DNA of 64,000 nucleotides from Opitutaceae bacterium (GTDB lineage Bacteria > Verrucomicrobiota > Verrucomicrobiia > Opitutales > Opitutaceae). Positions 47,088-55,706 of this stretch are shown piece after piece; position 1 is the stretch's first letter; every line of letters begins with the position of its first letter. Under the pieces are notes generated by a model. It ran no database searches, was not told where the DNA came from, and saw only the letters and a list, made by a program, of their open reading frames with translations. The DNA is taken from NCBI GenBank assembly GCA_041395105.1, contig JAWLBB010000002.1, positions 372,001-436,000 on the forward strand, in the 5' to 3' direction. The position numbers and the translations under genes were made by a program.

Positions 47088-48184
47088 CGCAGTTTCAGGG
47101 TTCCCAACCCGACGAGGGCAAAAATGAGAGAAAGTATCCAGAATCTGATGACCACTTTCGATTCGGGCCAGCCCATGAGTTCAAAATGGTGATGGATCGG
47201 CGCCATCCGAAAGACCCGTTTCCGACGGGTCTTGTAGGATCCGACCTGAATGATGACGGAGAGCGCCTCGAGCACAAAGATACCGCCGACGATGGCCAGG
47301 GTCAGCGGTTGGTGGACCATGACGGCAATCGTGCCGATGAGGCCGCCGAGGGCAAGGGAACCGGTGTCCCCCATGAAGACCTCGGCCGGATGGGAATTGA
47401 ACCAGAGAAAAGCCAGGCCGCCCCCGACGAGGGAGCCGCAGATGATGGTCAGCTCGCCCACCCCGGGCACATAACTGATCAGAAGATAGCCCGAGATGAC
47501 CGTATTGCCGGCCGCATAGGCCATGATGGCGTAGGTCAGCGCGACCGTGACGGTGCACCCGATGGCGAGGCCATCGATCCCGTCGGTCAGATTGATGGCG
47601 TTGCTTGAGCCGACGAGAATGAAGAGGAAGAACCCGGCCAGCAGGACAATGGGCATGCTCGCAATCAAAGGGATCTTGAGAAAGGGGACCCAGAGTTCCC
47701 GTATCTTCTGCCCACTATCCGGATGCAGAAGAAGCGCGACCAGGGCACAGGCGGTGATCAAACACTGCCAGAAGAGCTTCTGGCGCGAGGAAACCCCCCG
47801 GGTGTCGCGTTTGCTGACCTTGAGAAAATCGTCGCGGAAACCGAGGGCCGTCATCCCGGTATAGACAAAGAGCGCGACCAGCACCCAGATGTTCGGACGC
47901 GCCCAGAGGAGGGTAGATCCCGTGACCGCCCCGTAAATGAGGAGACCTCCCATGGTCGGGGTGTTCTTCTTCTTGGAATGAATATCCGCCAGACCGCCCA
48001 CCTGACTCGCATCGCGCAGGGTCTGGACAAAACTGATGCGCTGAAGCCGCCGGATCAGCCACGGACCGATGACAAAGCCGATGAGCAGGGCCGTGCCCGA
48101 CGCCATCAGGGTACGCAGGGTGATGAACCGGAGCAGTCGAAGCGGTCCGAAGGAGTTCTCAAACTCGGCGAGGTAACTCAGCAT
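47084..48184 (-). CDS. mraY: phospho-MurNAc-pentapeptide transferase MraY
   Basis: This is a 366-residue membrane enzyme making lipid I from undecaprenyl phosphate and UDP-MurNAc-pentapeptide. About ten membrane segments; conserved motifs are KKNTPTMGGLLI, FRDDFLKVSKRDTRGVS, SNAINLTDGIDGLAIG, FMGDTGSLALGG and the cytoplasmic MAPIHHHFELMGW. It overlaps murF by 7 nt upstream and murD by 4 nt downstream. Confidence 0.97.
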   Translation of the reverse strand: MLSYLAEFENSFGPLRLLRFITLRTLMASGTALLIGFVIGPWLIRRLQRISFVQTLRDASQVGGLADIHSKKKNTPTMGGLLIYGAVTGSTLLWARPNIWVLVALFVYTGMTALGFRDDFLKVSKRDTRGVSSRQKLFWQCLITACALVALLLHPDSGQKIRELWVPFLKIPLIASMPIVLLAGFFLFILVGSSNAINLTDGIDGLAIGCTVTVALTYAIMAYAAGNTVISGYLLISYVPGVGELTIICGSLVGGGLAFLWFNSHPAEVFMGDTGSLALGGLIGTIAVMVHQPLTLAIVGGIFVLEALSVIIQVGSYKTRRKRVFRMAPIHHHFELMGWPESKVVIRFWILSLIFALVGLGTLKLR

Positions 48185-49593
48185 GCCGCCTCAGCTTCCA
48201 CCGCCCGTCGCCAGGCCGAACCGATCTGTTCCTCGAGCCGGTGGCGCCGACTTCCCTTGATAAAGACCGCGCCGGTCCAGTTCTCGACCACCGAAGCCAA
48301 TTCGCCGGGCGACGGGTTGACCGTGATCGTCAGGGGATCTCGCCCGGATTCGAGCAGGCCCCGGCACAGGTCGTCTCCCTGGTCTCCGACGAGCACAAAG
48401 CGGTCCTGAACACCCATGGGCCACTCCCGGCCGACGGTCCGGTGCCAGTCCCCGGCACTCTCCCCCAGTTCCTCCATCGTCCCGACCAGAAAGAGGCGCG
48501 GTACCGACGGTCCGACCCTCCCGATGAAAGCCCGGACGGCATCCCGCATCGAAGCAGGATTGGCATTGTAGCAATCGAGGTAGACGAGACGCCCATCCTT
48601 TTCGATGACCTCACCGCGCAGCGCGGCGGGACGCCAGCCTTCGAGCCGGCCGGCGACCACCTCGGGGTCCTGACCGAGCTGAACGGCTGCCGCGAAGGCG
48701 AGGACCGCGTTGGAAACCATGCCCTGACTGGTTGAGGCGAGGAGGAATGTGACCGGTCTCACCCCGGGAAAGTCGACCCGGACTCGGAGGCCCGCGCCTT
48801 CCGCCGTGGCCTCGTAGGCAACCGACAAGCCGTTGCCCTGGTCGGTTTTCGACCCGCGGACTGACGCGGTTCCGATCACGGTGAACGGGATGGAAAGTCG
48901 GCGAAAGGCAGCCCACTGGAGGCATTCAAACGGGAAGAAGGCCCGGCCGCCCGGACGAATCTGCCGAAGCAGTTGCACTTTCTCCTGGGCCACGGATTCG
49001 ACCGATCCGAGGGCCTCGAGGTGGGCGGGGCCGATCGAAGTGATGATTCCGAGATCCGGAGAAAGAATGGAAGCGAGGCGGGTCATCTCCCCGGGCTCGC
49101 TGATGCCGGCTTCAACCACCGCAAAACGGTGGACCTGCGGATCGCAATTGAGGATCGTCAGGGGAAGACCGAGAAGATTGTTGAGATTCCCTTCGGTGGC
49201 TCCGACCTCGCTCCGACCGCCGAGGGCCTCGGTCAGGAGGTCCTTGGTCGAGGTCTTTCCGCAGCTTCCGGTAACGCCGATGACGGGACCGGGAAAAGCT
49301 TTCCGGTATTCGCGGGCGATGTCCTGCAGCGCGCGGGCCGGGTCGGGCACCAGCAGCTGAGCCAGTCCGGCATTGGGATCGAAGCGCGCGACCAGAGCGC
49401 CCGAGGCGAATGCCCGGGAGGCCGCCGAAACGAAGGCATGGCCATCCCTGGCCGCCGTTTCGATGGCGACAAAGAGCTGACCGGGCCGCAAGGTCCGGCT
49501 GTCGATGCCGAAGCCGGTGATCCGGCCGGGCGGATTTCCCCGCCAGGCGCCGCCGCTCCACTCGGCCAGCAATCTGGGATCATGGACAGGCAT
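48178..49593 (-). CDS. murF: UDP-MurNAc-tripeptide:D-alanyl-D-alanine ligase MurF
   Basis: This is a 471-residue Mur ligase adding D-Ala-D-Ala. It has the MurF N-domain (ITGFGIDSRTLRPGQLFVAI), ATP loop VTGSCGKTSTKDLL (Ser-Cys in place of the usual Thr-Asn), EAGISEPGEM and the C-domain LDCYNANPASMRDAV. Its ATG overlaps the murE stop by one base (TGATG). The D-Ala-D-Ala supplier Ddl is not in this cluster. Confidence 0.95.
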   Translation of the reverse strand: MPVHDPRLLAEWSGGAWRGNPPGRITGFGIDSRTLRPGQLFVAIETAARDGHAFVSAASRAFASGALVARFDPNAGLAQLLVPDPARALQDIAREYRKAFPGPVIGVTGSCGKTSTKDLLTEALGGRSEVGATEGNLNNLLGLPLTILNCDPQVHRFAVVEAGISEPGEMTRLASILSPDLGIITSIGPAHLEALGSVESVAQEKVQLLRQIRPGGRAFFPFECLQWAAFRRLSIPFTVIGTASVRGSKTDQGNGLSVAYEATAEGAGLRVRVDFPGVRPVTFLLASTSQGMVSNAVLAFAAAVQLGQDPEVVAGRLEGWRPAALRGEVIEKDGRLVYLDCYNANPASMRDAVRAFIGRVGPSVPRLFLVGTMEELGESAGDWHRTVGREWPMGVQDRFVLVGDQGDDLCRGLLESGRDPLTITVNPSPGELASVVENWTGAVFIKGSRRHRLEEQIGSAWRRAVEAEAAC

Positions 49594-51086
49594 CAGGTCT
49601 GGGGCGGTTTCAGTTTCTTGATCTCGATCAATTCGCGGGCCACCTGCCGGTCATCAAACGGCACGATGGTATCACCGAACTCCTGAAAAGACTCATGCCC
49701 CTTGCCCGCGATCAGGATGCAGTCCCCCTCGGTAGCATGGTCCAGGGCCAGGCTGATGGCGTGCCTCCGGTCATCCACGAACTGAATACGATCGGGATGG
49801 ATGATGCCCGCTCGCATGTCGTCGAAGATGGCCGCAACCGCTTCCTTTCGCGGATTGTCCGCCGTCGCCCAGGCGTGGTCGGCGGTTTCCTGAACCGCCG
49901 TTGTCATGGCCGGACGTTTGGTCCGGTCCCGGTTGCCCCCGCACCCGAAGACCACATAAAGGCGGCCCGGGGTGATCTGGCGCAACATCTGGACGGCATT
50001 GCGCAGGGCGTCGTCGGTGTGGGCATAGTCGACCAGGACGTTGAAGCCGAACGGGTTCGCAATCCGTTCCATCCGCCCCGGAATGCCCCCGAAGGACTCC
50101 AGGCGGGGAAGAACCGAGACAATCTCACGCCCATTGGCCTGACAGATGGCAAGGGAGGCGAGAAGGTTGCTCAGGTTGTAATCTCCAAGCAGAGGCGATT
50201 CTATCCGGGCCTCGCCGTCCGGCCAATGGAGCGTGAACCGGGTGGTCATGAAACCCAGTTCAACCTGGCTGCCGCGGATCTCGGCATCGGTTGCCTGCCC
50301 GAAGGTGATCGTCCGGACCCCCTGGGGTATCATCCCAAGCAGTCGGCGTCCGGCTGCATCGTCGATGTTGACCACAGCCACCTCGGGCAGCGAACCGACC
50401 TCGCCGGTGAAGAGGCGGGCCTTGACCTGGAAATAGTCCTCGAGCGAACCGTGGTAATCGAGGTGGTCGCGGGTCAGGTTGAGAAAGGCGGCCGTCCTCA
50501 GACGAAGACCCCGAACCCGGTCCTGGTTGATGCCATGGGAACTGATCTCCATCGCGGCGAACCGGCAACCGGCATTGCGCATCTGGGAGAGCATCCCGAA
50601 AACATCGACCGACTCGGGTGTCGTTCGAAACGCCGGAACCGTCCGTTCGCCCAGGTCGTAGCTGATCGTGCCGATCAGGCCCACCCGCTCTCCGGGTCGG
50701 GTCAGCAGATGCTTGACCAGGTGGGTGACGGTGGTCTTGCCGTTGGTCCCGGTCACTCCGATCACCCTGAGGTCCTCATCGGGCGCGCGGTAGAAACGCC
50801 GGGACACCTCGGCGAGGACCGCGCGGGGCCGGCTGACCCGAATGGAAGTCACCCCGGAAGGCGTGAACTGACGCGATTGGCTGGAGATGACTGCGACGGC
50901 TCCACGATCGATCGCCTCATCGATGAAGAAGCTTCCGTCCGAGCGCATCCCCGGAAGGGCGAAAAAGACACAGCCGGGAGTGGCCCGGCGGCTGTCGATC
51001 ACCAGGCTGGTGACAACCCGGTCGAGAGTTCCTTTGATCTCCAGGCAATCGATGCCTGAGAACAATTCGTTCAGATTCTGAGACAT
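49593..51086 (-). CDS. murE: UDP-MurNAc-L-Ala-D-Glu:meso-DAP ligase MurE
   Basis: This is a 497-residue Mur ligase. ATP loop VTGTNGKTTVTHL at 111-123; the carbamylated-Lys region DYFQVKARLF; the C-domain DNPR motif at 410-413, which marks use of meso-diaminopimelate rather than lysine. The start is ATG 51086 (MSQNLNELFSGI); the frame is open to 51257, but that overlaps ftsI. A 121-bp gap separates it from ftsI, the longest internal gap in this part of the cluster. Confidence 0.96.
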   Translation of the reverse strand: MSQNLNELFSGIDCLEIKGTLDRVVTSLVIDSRRATPGCVFFALPGMRSDGSFFIDEAIDRGAVAVISSQSRQFTPSGVTSIRVSRPRAVLAEVSRRFYRAPDEDLRVIGVTGTNGKTTVTHLVKHLLTRPGERVGLIGTISYDLGERTVPAFRTTPESVDVFGMLSQMRNAGCRFAAMEISSHGINQDRVRGLRLRTAAFLNLTRDHLDYHGSLEDYFQVKARLFTGEVGSLPEVAVVNIDDAAGRRLLGMIPQGVRTITFGQATDAEIRGSQVELGFMTTRFTLHWPDGEARIESPLLGDYNLSNLLASLAICQANGREIVSVLPRLESFGGIPGRMERIANPFGFNVLVDYAHTDDALRNAVQMLRQITPGRLYVVFGCGGNRDRTKRPAMTTAVQETADHAWATADNPRKEAVAAIFDDMRAGIIHPDRIQFVDDRRHAISLALDHATEGDCILIAGKGHESFQEFGDTIVPFDDRQVARELIEIKKLKPPQT

Positions 51087-51122
51087 AACACGCCGGTCCG
51101 ACCGGCTTCGGGCCCGTTTCGC

Positions 51123-51153
51123 GAAACCGGTAATGGCACGCGTTTCCGGTTTC
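51123..51153. promoter_or_regulatory. hairpin in the ftsI-murE gap
   Basis: GAAACCGG and CCGGTTTC form a perfect 8-bp stem with a 15-nt loop. It lies 37 nt before the murE start in the only sizeable gap of the ftsL-mraY run. There is no T-run downstream in the minus direction, so an RNA processing or attenuation site is more likely than a simple terminator. Confidence 0.4.
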
Positions 51154-51207
51154 TGTAAAATAACTTGAGAAGGATTGAGGTAACCTATCACGGTAAGTGC
51201 GCTTTGA

Positions 51208-52980
51208 CTAGCGGACGAGGGCGAGGCGCCCCAGGGGTTCGGGCGGGTTGATCCCAAGGTAGGGAATCAGCTGTTCGGCAATGGTTCTGAAACTCGGCGC
51301 CGCCACGGTGGAACCATAGGCGGTACCATTGAGACGGGCATCGTCGATGATGACAGTGACGGCCACCCTGGGACGGGAGGCGGGAAAGAAACCGCTGAAG
51401 GAACCCACGTGATGGGTTCGGGAATAGCGTCCGTCGATGATCTTCTGGGTCGTGCCGGTTTTTCCGGCCACTTCAAACCCGGGAATGGCCGCGGCGCGTG
51501 CCGTACCTTCCGGCGAGACCACTCGTTCAAGGAGACCGGCCATGGTGCGGGCAGTCGATTCGGAGACCACCCGCCTCCGGACGGAGGGCGCAAACGAGAC
51601 CAGGATGTCCCCGGAACTGTTGGCGATCTGCCGGACGATCTGGGGCCGCATGAGAATCCCGTGATTGGCGATCGCGCTCATGGCGGCATGGATCTGGAGA
51701 GGAGTCGCTCCGATGGCGTGCCCCATGGGAAGCCGGGTGATGGTCAGACCGTCCCAATTGCGAACCTGGTGCAAAATGCCGTTCTCTTCTCCCGGCAGGA
51801 TGATTCCGGTCTCCTCTCCAAACCCGAAGGCCCGGGCATAACGGTAAAGTCGGTCACGGCCCAGCACGATGCCCAATTGCGCCGCACCACGGTTGCTCGA
51901 CTTGCTGACCACATCGGCGACGGTGAGAATGCCATTGGGGTGGGAATCCTGGGGAAGGGGAAGGCGGCGACCGTGATCGACGATAAAGTTCTGACTGCAA
52001 TCGACCGGCGTGTTCGTCTGAACCATGTGCTCTTCGAGCGCCCCGCTCGCCGGCACGATCTTGAAGGTCGAACCCGGTTCGAAAATGTCGGCGATCGCCC
52101 GGTTGCGCTGGGCCGAAGCGTCCGCCTCGCCGTAGTGATTGAGGTCGAATGTCGGGTAGTTGGCCAACGCCAGGAGGAATCCGGTCGTCGGGTCGCTCAC
52201 GATGATGGTCGCGCCGACCGGACTGAACTCGTCGACGATCCGCTTCAATTCGGTCTCCACGATGTGCTGAACCACCATGTCCACCGAGAGGACCGCATTG
52301 AGGCCGTCGGCCTCCGGTATGTCCCGCGTGCGGAATCGGGCCACCTCGTTGCGGCGCCCATCACGTTCCGACTCATACCAGCCATCCTGACCACGGAGGT
52401 AGAAATCGAGAGCGTATTCCACTCCGAGGGCCGGAGTCCCCTCCCGGTTGACAAAACCAATGAGATGAGCGGCCGTCTCGCCTGCAGGGTAGGTACGACG
52501 GTAGTCGCGGTTCCCGTAGACCGCGCGAATTCCGAGGGCGCGAACCGCGTCATAGGTCGCGTCGTCGACGCCTTCGTGCAACTTGACCCAGCGTATGGCT
52601 CCCGGACTTACGGATTCGTCCGACCGGACTGCGGTTACGCCCCGTCTGGCCGCCGCTTCCACGTCGGCGATCGGGATGTCGAGAATACCGGCCAGAGCGG
52701 GGAATTTCTGCTGGTCCGCCTCGCGAATCAACTGAGGGTCGAGGCCCACTTCGATGAAGGAGCGGCTCGTGGCGAGCAGATTCCCGTTGGTGTCGAGGAT
52801 ATTGCCTCGCCGGGCCTTGGTGACCACGACCCGCTTGCGGGCGCTTTCCACCGTGCGGGCCAGTTCCTCGTGCTGCATGTACTGCAGGTTGACCAATCGC
52901 GCCCCGATTCCCCCGAATGAACAGAGAATGACCGCGGCCACCAGGCAGAGCCGGAATCGGGATACGAGACGCTTCGACAT
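51208..52980 (-). CDS. ftsI: septal peptidoglycan transpeptidase FtsI (PBP3)
   Basis: This is a 590-residue class B penicillin-binding protein. One N-terminal membrane anchor (LCLVAAVILCSFGGIGARLV), pedestal domain RRGNILDTNGNLLATS, and transpeptidase motifs STFK at 304-307 (active Ser304), SSN at 361-363 and KTGT at 507-510. ATG 52980 is 5 nt after the ftsL stop; TTG 52989 overlaps the stop and is possible. There is no C-terminal PASTA domain. Confidence 0.95.
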   Translation of the reverse strand: MSKRLVSRFRLCLVAAVILCSFGGIGARLVNLQYMQHEELARTVESARKRVVVTKARRGNILDTNGNLLATSRSFIEVGLDPQLIREADQQKFPALAGILDIPIADVEAAARRGVTAVRSDESVSPGAIRWVKLHEGVDDATYDAVRALGIRAVYGNRDYRRTYPAGETAAHLIGFVNREGTPALGVEYALDFYLRGQDGWYESERDGRRNEVARFRTRDIPEADGLNAVLSVDMVVQHIVETELKRIVDEFSPVGATIIVSDPTTGFLLALANYPTFDLNHYGEADASAQRNRAIADIFEPGSTFKIVPASGALEEHMVQTNTPVDCSQNFIVDHGRRLPLPQDSHPNGILTVADVVSKSSNRGAAQLGIVLGRDRLYRYARAFGFGEETGIILPGEENGILHQVRNWDGLTITRLPMGHAIGATPLQIHAAMSAIANHGILMRPQIVRQIANSSGDILVSFAPSVRRRVVSESTARTMAGLLERVVSPEGTARAAAIPGFEVAGKTGTTQKIIDGRYSRTHHVGSFSGFFPASRPRVAVTVIIDDARLNGTAYGSTVAAPSFRTIAEQLIPYLGINPPEPLGRLALVR

Positions 52981-52985
52981 ACCGG

Positions 52986-53369
52986 TCAACGGGAGAACTG
53001 GACGACCGGTCGGTCAACGGAACTGAAGAGCTCCTCGTTACTCTTGATGACGAGACGCAACTCGACATCGTCACGGATGCGGACGATCTGGGTCTCCACC
53101 GGTCGGGCCAGCCGGAGATTGAGTTCCCGGTTGCGGGCGATCAGGTAGTCGGGGCTGAGCGCGACCGCCAATTCCGAATTGACCTGCGACAGGACGCGCT
53201 CGATTTCCACGATTCGGCGCTCGATCACTTTATTCTCATTGGCCGAGACCGCAATCTGGTGCCGGAGCCAGACGGTGCCGAAGCCGATGCCCCCCGCGTA
53301 GACCAGCAGGAGAAAGGAACAGAGTAGAACGCGATTCAGGATGGAGACGATTGGGCGTCGGGTCGTCAT
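52986..53369 (-). CDS. ftsL: FtsL-like division protein
   Basis: This is a 127-residue bitopic protein with an N-terminal membrane segment (VLLCSFLLLVYAGGIGFGTVWL) followed by a heptad-like coiled coil (ENKVIERRIVEIERVLSQVN). This fits FtsL in topology and size; primary sequence of the family is poorly conserved. The location between rsmH (ATGA overlap) and ftsI is the canonical ftsL position. Confidence 0.88.
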   Translation of the reverse strand: MTTRRPIVSILNRVLLCSFLLLVYAGGIGFGTVWLRHQIAVSANENKVIERRIVEIERVLSQVNSELAVALSPDYLIARNRELNLRLARPVETQIVRIRDDVELRLVIKSNEELFSSVDRPVVQFSR

Positions 53370-54328
53370 GATTCGAATTTGCGGAGGGCTCGAAGGCGGG
53401 AGGAACGGGATCGCGGATTGAGAGCGATCTCGGCTTCACCGGGAGAGACCGGCCTGCGGGTCAGGAGAGCGGCTTCACGGGATCGGAGCTGATCGGGGGT
53501 TCCATCTGACGCGTCGACCGCCATCCCGGCCTTGGTCCGGAAATAGCGTTTGACGATCCGGTCCTCGAGAGAATGGAAGCTGATGACACAGAGTACCCCG
53601 CCCGGTTTGAGTCGGTCAAAGGCGGCCGGAAGAGCCCGCTCAAGCGCACCCAGTTCATCATTGACGGCGATCCGTATGCCCTGAAAGGAACGGGTGGCGG
53701 GATGCAGACGTTTCTCGTGACGCCGGTAACCGGGAACGGATTCCTCGATCAACGCGGCCAGACCTGTCGTGGTGGTCAGTCGACCGGTGCCCCGGGCACG
53801 GAGGATGGCCCGGACAATCGGACGCCAGCTCCTCTCCTCGCCGTAGCCCCGGATTGCTTGGACGATGGCGGACTCCGCGGCCGTTTCCAACCAGATGGAT
53901 GCCGGCAATCCGGATTCAGGATCCATCCGCAGGTCGAGCGGAGCCTCTCGGCGAAAGGAGAATCCCCTCTCCGTTTCGTCGAGCTGGAACGACGACACAC
54001 CGAGATCGAAGAGGATTCCGTCAAACAACCCGGTCGGGAGCGAGGAAAGGTCGCCAAAGTCGAGGCGAAGGAACTCCATCCTATCCCCGAAGCCGCTCCT
54101 CAGAACCGCGGCACGCCCTGCCGCCGCAGGATCGCGATCAAGACCCAGCACCCGAATCGAGGGATCGACTTCGAGTATGGCGCGACTGTGCCCGCCTCCG
54201 CCAAAGGTGCAATCGAGGTAGCATCCGCCCGCCTTGGGCGACAGCAGGCCGAGAACCTCCTCCAGAAGGACGGGAAGGTGGCCCTTGGAATCCGGAAGAT
54301 CCATCGACTCAACGGTGCAGCAACACAT
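53366..54328 (-). CDS. rsmH: 16S rRNA (cytosine1402-N4)-methyltransferase RsmH
   Basis: This is a 320-residue SAM methyltransferase (MraW). HLPVLLEEVLGLL leads into motif I LDCTFGGGGHS at 38-48; GLDRDPAA, FDGILFDLGVSSFQLD and GGVLCVISFHSLEDRIVKRYF are family hallmarks. I chose ATG 54328 because GGAGGAG sits 8 nt upstream; ATG 54304 is the alternative. The frame is open to 54637 but that stretch overlaps another small ORF. The stop overlaps the ftsL start by 4 nt. Confidence 0.95.
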   Translation of the reverse strand: MCCCTVESMDLPDSKGHLPVLLEEVLGLLSPKAGGCYLDCTFGGGGHSRAILEVDPSIRVLGLDRDPAAAGRAAVLRSGFGDRMEFLRLDFGDLSSLPTGLFDGILFDLGVSSFQLDETERGFSFRREAPLDLRMDPESGLPASIWLETAAESAIVQAIRGYGEERSWRPIVRAILRARGTGRLTTTTGLAALIEESVPGYRRHEKRLHPATRSFQGIRIAVNDELGALERALPAAFDRLKPGGVLCVISFHSLEDRIVKRYFRTKAGMAVDASDGTPDQLRSREAALLTRRPVSPGEAEIALNPRSRSSRLRALRKFES

Positions 54329-54695
54329 GAAATAGACTCCTCCATCCCGAGCGCGAAGGCACCACCGAACGTCGGCGGGAAGAGGCAAGCCGACGGGTGT
54401 CGCCGATCGGCACAAAGCCCGGCATCGGGACCGCTTCGAAATCCTGTTCGCTGAAATGCCGGATGCGCCCCCTGGAGATGCTGCCGCCCGCCCCAAAGAG
54501 CGAACTGCGGGAGAACAACGGACCGGAGGCACCGGAAGTCGAGCCGCGAACCAGACCGGCGGCAACCAGCGAGCGGCGGCCGCCCGCCTCAATCGCTGGA
54601 AAGCGGGGTCTCCGGGTCCTGCCCGATCGCGAGACATCCAGAAAGGCCTTCAGGACATCCTCGAACTGCCGCAATCGATTCTTCGCTCCGTTCAT
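54309..54695 (-). CDS. unknown small basic protein between mraZ and rsmH
   Basis: This is a 128-residue ORF with no recognised family. Its ATG overlaps the mraZ stop by 4 nt (ATGA) and its 3' end overlaps rsmH by 20 nt, with the rsmH ribosome binding site inside it. This spacing is what a real operon gene would show, and otherwise 364 bp of the operon would be empty. The protein is rich in Arg, Ser and Gly, with an initial helix-like part (NRLRQFEDVLKAFLDVS). A competing open frame exists in the same stretch, so a chance ORF cannot be excluded. Confidence 0.5.
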   Translation of the reverse strand: MNGAKNRLRQFEDVLKAFLDVSRSGRTRRPRFPAIEAGGRRSLVAAGLVRGSTSGASGPLFSRSSLFGAGGSISRGRIRHFSEQDFEAVPMPGFVPIGDTRRLASSRRRSVVPSRSGWRSLFHVLLHR

Positions 54696-55150
54696 AAGCC
54701 GATCTCCCGCATGAGCCCACCGAGATCCTCGCCGCTTGCCTGCGGATCGACCGGTTGCCAGCGCTCCGGACTCCAGATGGAGAACTTGGTCATTGTCCCG
54801 ACCAGAACCGCCTCTTTTTCCACCCCGGCATGGGCCAGCAGGTCGGGTGCAAGCCCGACCCGTCCCTGCTTGTCACATCCGAAAGTGTGGGCCTGGGAAA
54901 AGAACTTGCTGAGAAAGGCCTGGGCGGCACCGTCGCTGAGGAGTTTCTGGGAAACCCTTTCGTAGAGCTTGTCGACCTCGGCGGGCGGAAGAACAGTGAT
55001 GTAGCCGGCCGGATCCGGCAGGGCGAGGTAGACCTCGTTTTCATCGCCCGCGAACCTCCACTTCGAAGGAATCGTCAGACGATTCTTCGAATCCAGGTTA
55101 TGTCGGAAACGCCCAACATAATACGGTCTCGCTTGGCCATTCATCTGCAA
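54692..55150 (-). CDS. mraZ: transcriptional regulator / division protein MraZ
   Basis: This is a 152-residue protein with two SpoVT/AbrB-like domains: RFRHNLDSKNRLTIPSKWRF at 13-32 and FGCDKQGRVGLAPDLLAHAG in the second half, the two DxxxR-type repeats of MraZ. In E. coli MraZ binds tandem repeats before its own operon and represses it. It is the first gene of the dcw cluster and its matching operator lies 16 bp upstream. Confidence 0.95.
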   Translation of the reverse strand: MQMNGQARPYYVGRFRHNLDSKNRLTIPSKWRFAGDENEVYLALPDPAGYITVLPPAEVDKLYERVSQKLLSDGAAQAFLSKFFSQAHTFGCDKQGRVGLAPDLLAHAGVEKEAVLVGTMTKFSIWSPERWQPVDPQASGEDLGGLMREIGL

Positions 55151-55165
55151 ATCGGGGGAATACTA

Positions 55166-55200
55166 AACCACAACGCCCCATTTCTCCCCACCACACCCCA
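55166..55200 (-). promoter_or_regulatory. MraZ operator (tandem TGGGG boxes, 10-bp period)
   Basis: On the plus strand CCCCA occurs at 55176, 55186 and 55196, with a partial AACCA at 55166; on the transcribed strand these read as TGGGG units every 10 bp. Known MraZ sites are three or four TGGGN repeats with 5-nt spacers, an exact match in form. A TTGACT hexamer, a possible -35, lies just upstream on the minus strand. Confidence 0.85.
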
Positions 55201-55361
55201 CTAAGTCAAGGCAACTCCTTCGCAAAAACGCAGTTTTATTATCCCCAAGTTATTCACAGACACCGGCTTCAGCGGATCGAACTGGGGTGATCACCCCAGT
55301 TTCCCGATCCTATGCCGGGCTCCACCGGCCGAATCGGGATTCCCGGGAAACCGGGGCTTGA

Positions 55362-55706
55362 GTGGGTCCGGCCCAGTTGTTGAACTCGCACCTCGTGATT
55401 GCACCAGCCGAAATCCAGATCATCGGATCAGAACTCGCCATCCGCTGGGTGGACGGGACCGAGACCTTCATCCCCATCCCCGAACTTCGGGCCGCCTCTC
55501 CCAGCGCGGAGGTCCAGGGGGAGCGGGATATCTTCGGCCGGCGTTATGGCGGAGAGGCCGGATCGGGACGCCCGGACGTCGACCTTCTCGGATGGACGCC
55601 GATCGGCAATTACGCGATCCGCTTCCATTTCAGCGATGGACACCAGACCGGCCTCTACACTTACGATTACCTCCGCGAACTCGGCGAGGGAAAGGCGACC
55701 TTGTGA
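55362..55706 (+). CDS. DUF971 domain protein
   Basis: This is a protein of about 104-114 residues with the DUF971 (gamma-butyrobetaine hydroxylase N-terminal-like) fold: ELAIRWVDGTETFIPIPELR, DIFGRRYG, LLGWTPIGNYAIRFHFSDGH and TGLYTYDYLREL. The domain is often linked to iron-sulphur proteins. No ATG is available; GTG 55362, TTG 55377 or GTG 55395 could start it, the last being closest to the conserved part. It heads an operon with HAD and hisI genes. Confidence 0.85.
   Translation: MGPAQLLNSHLVIAPAEIQIIGSELAIRWVDGTETFIPIPELRAASPSAEVQGERDIFGRRYGGEAGSGRPDVDLLGWTPIGNYAIRFHFSDGHQTGLYTYDYLRELGEGKATL

Noticed and set aside
51409..52920. 503-codon open frame on the plus strand
   Set aside because: Antisense to ftsI, with no domain content; ftsI has all three penicillin-binding motifs.
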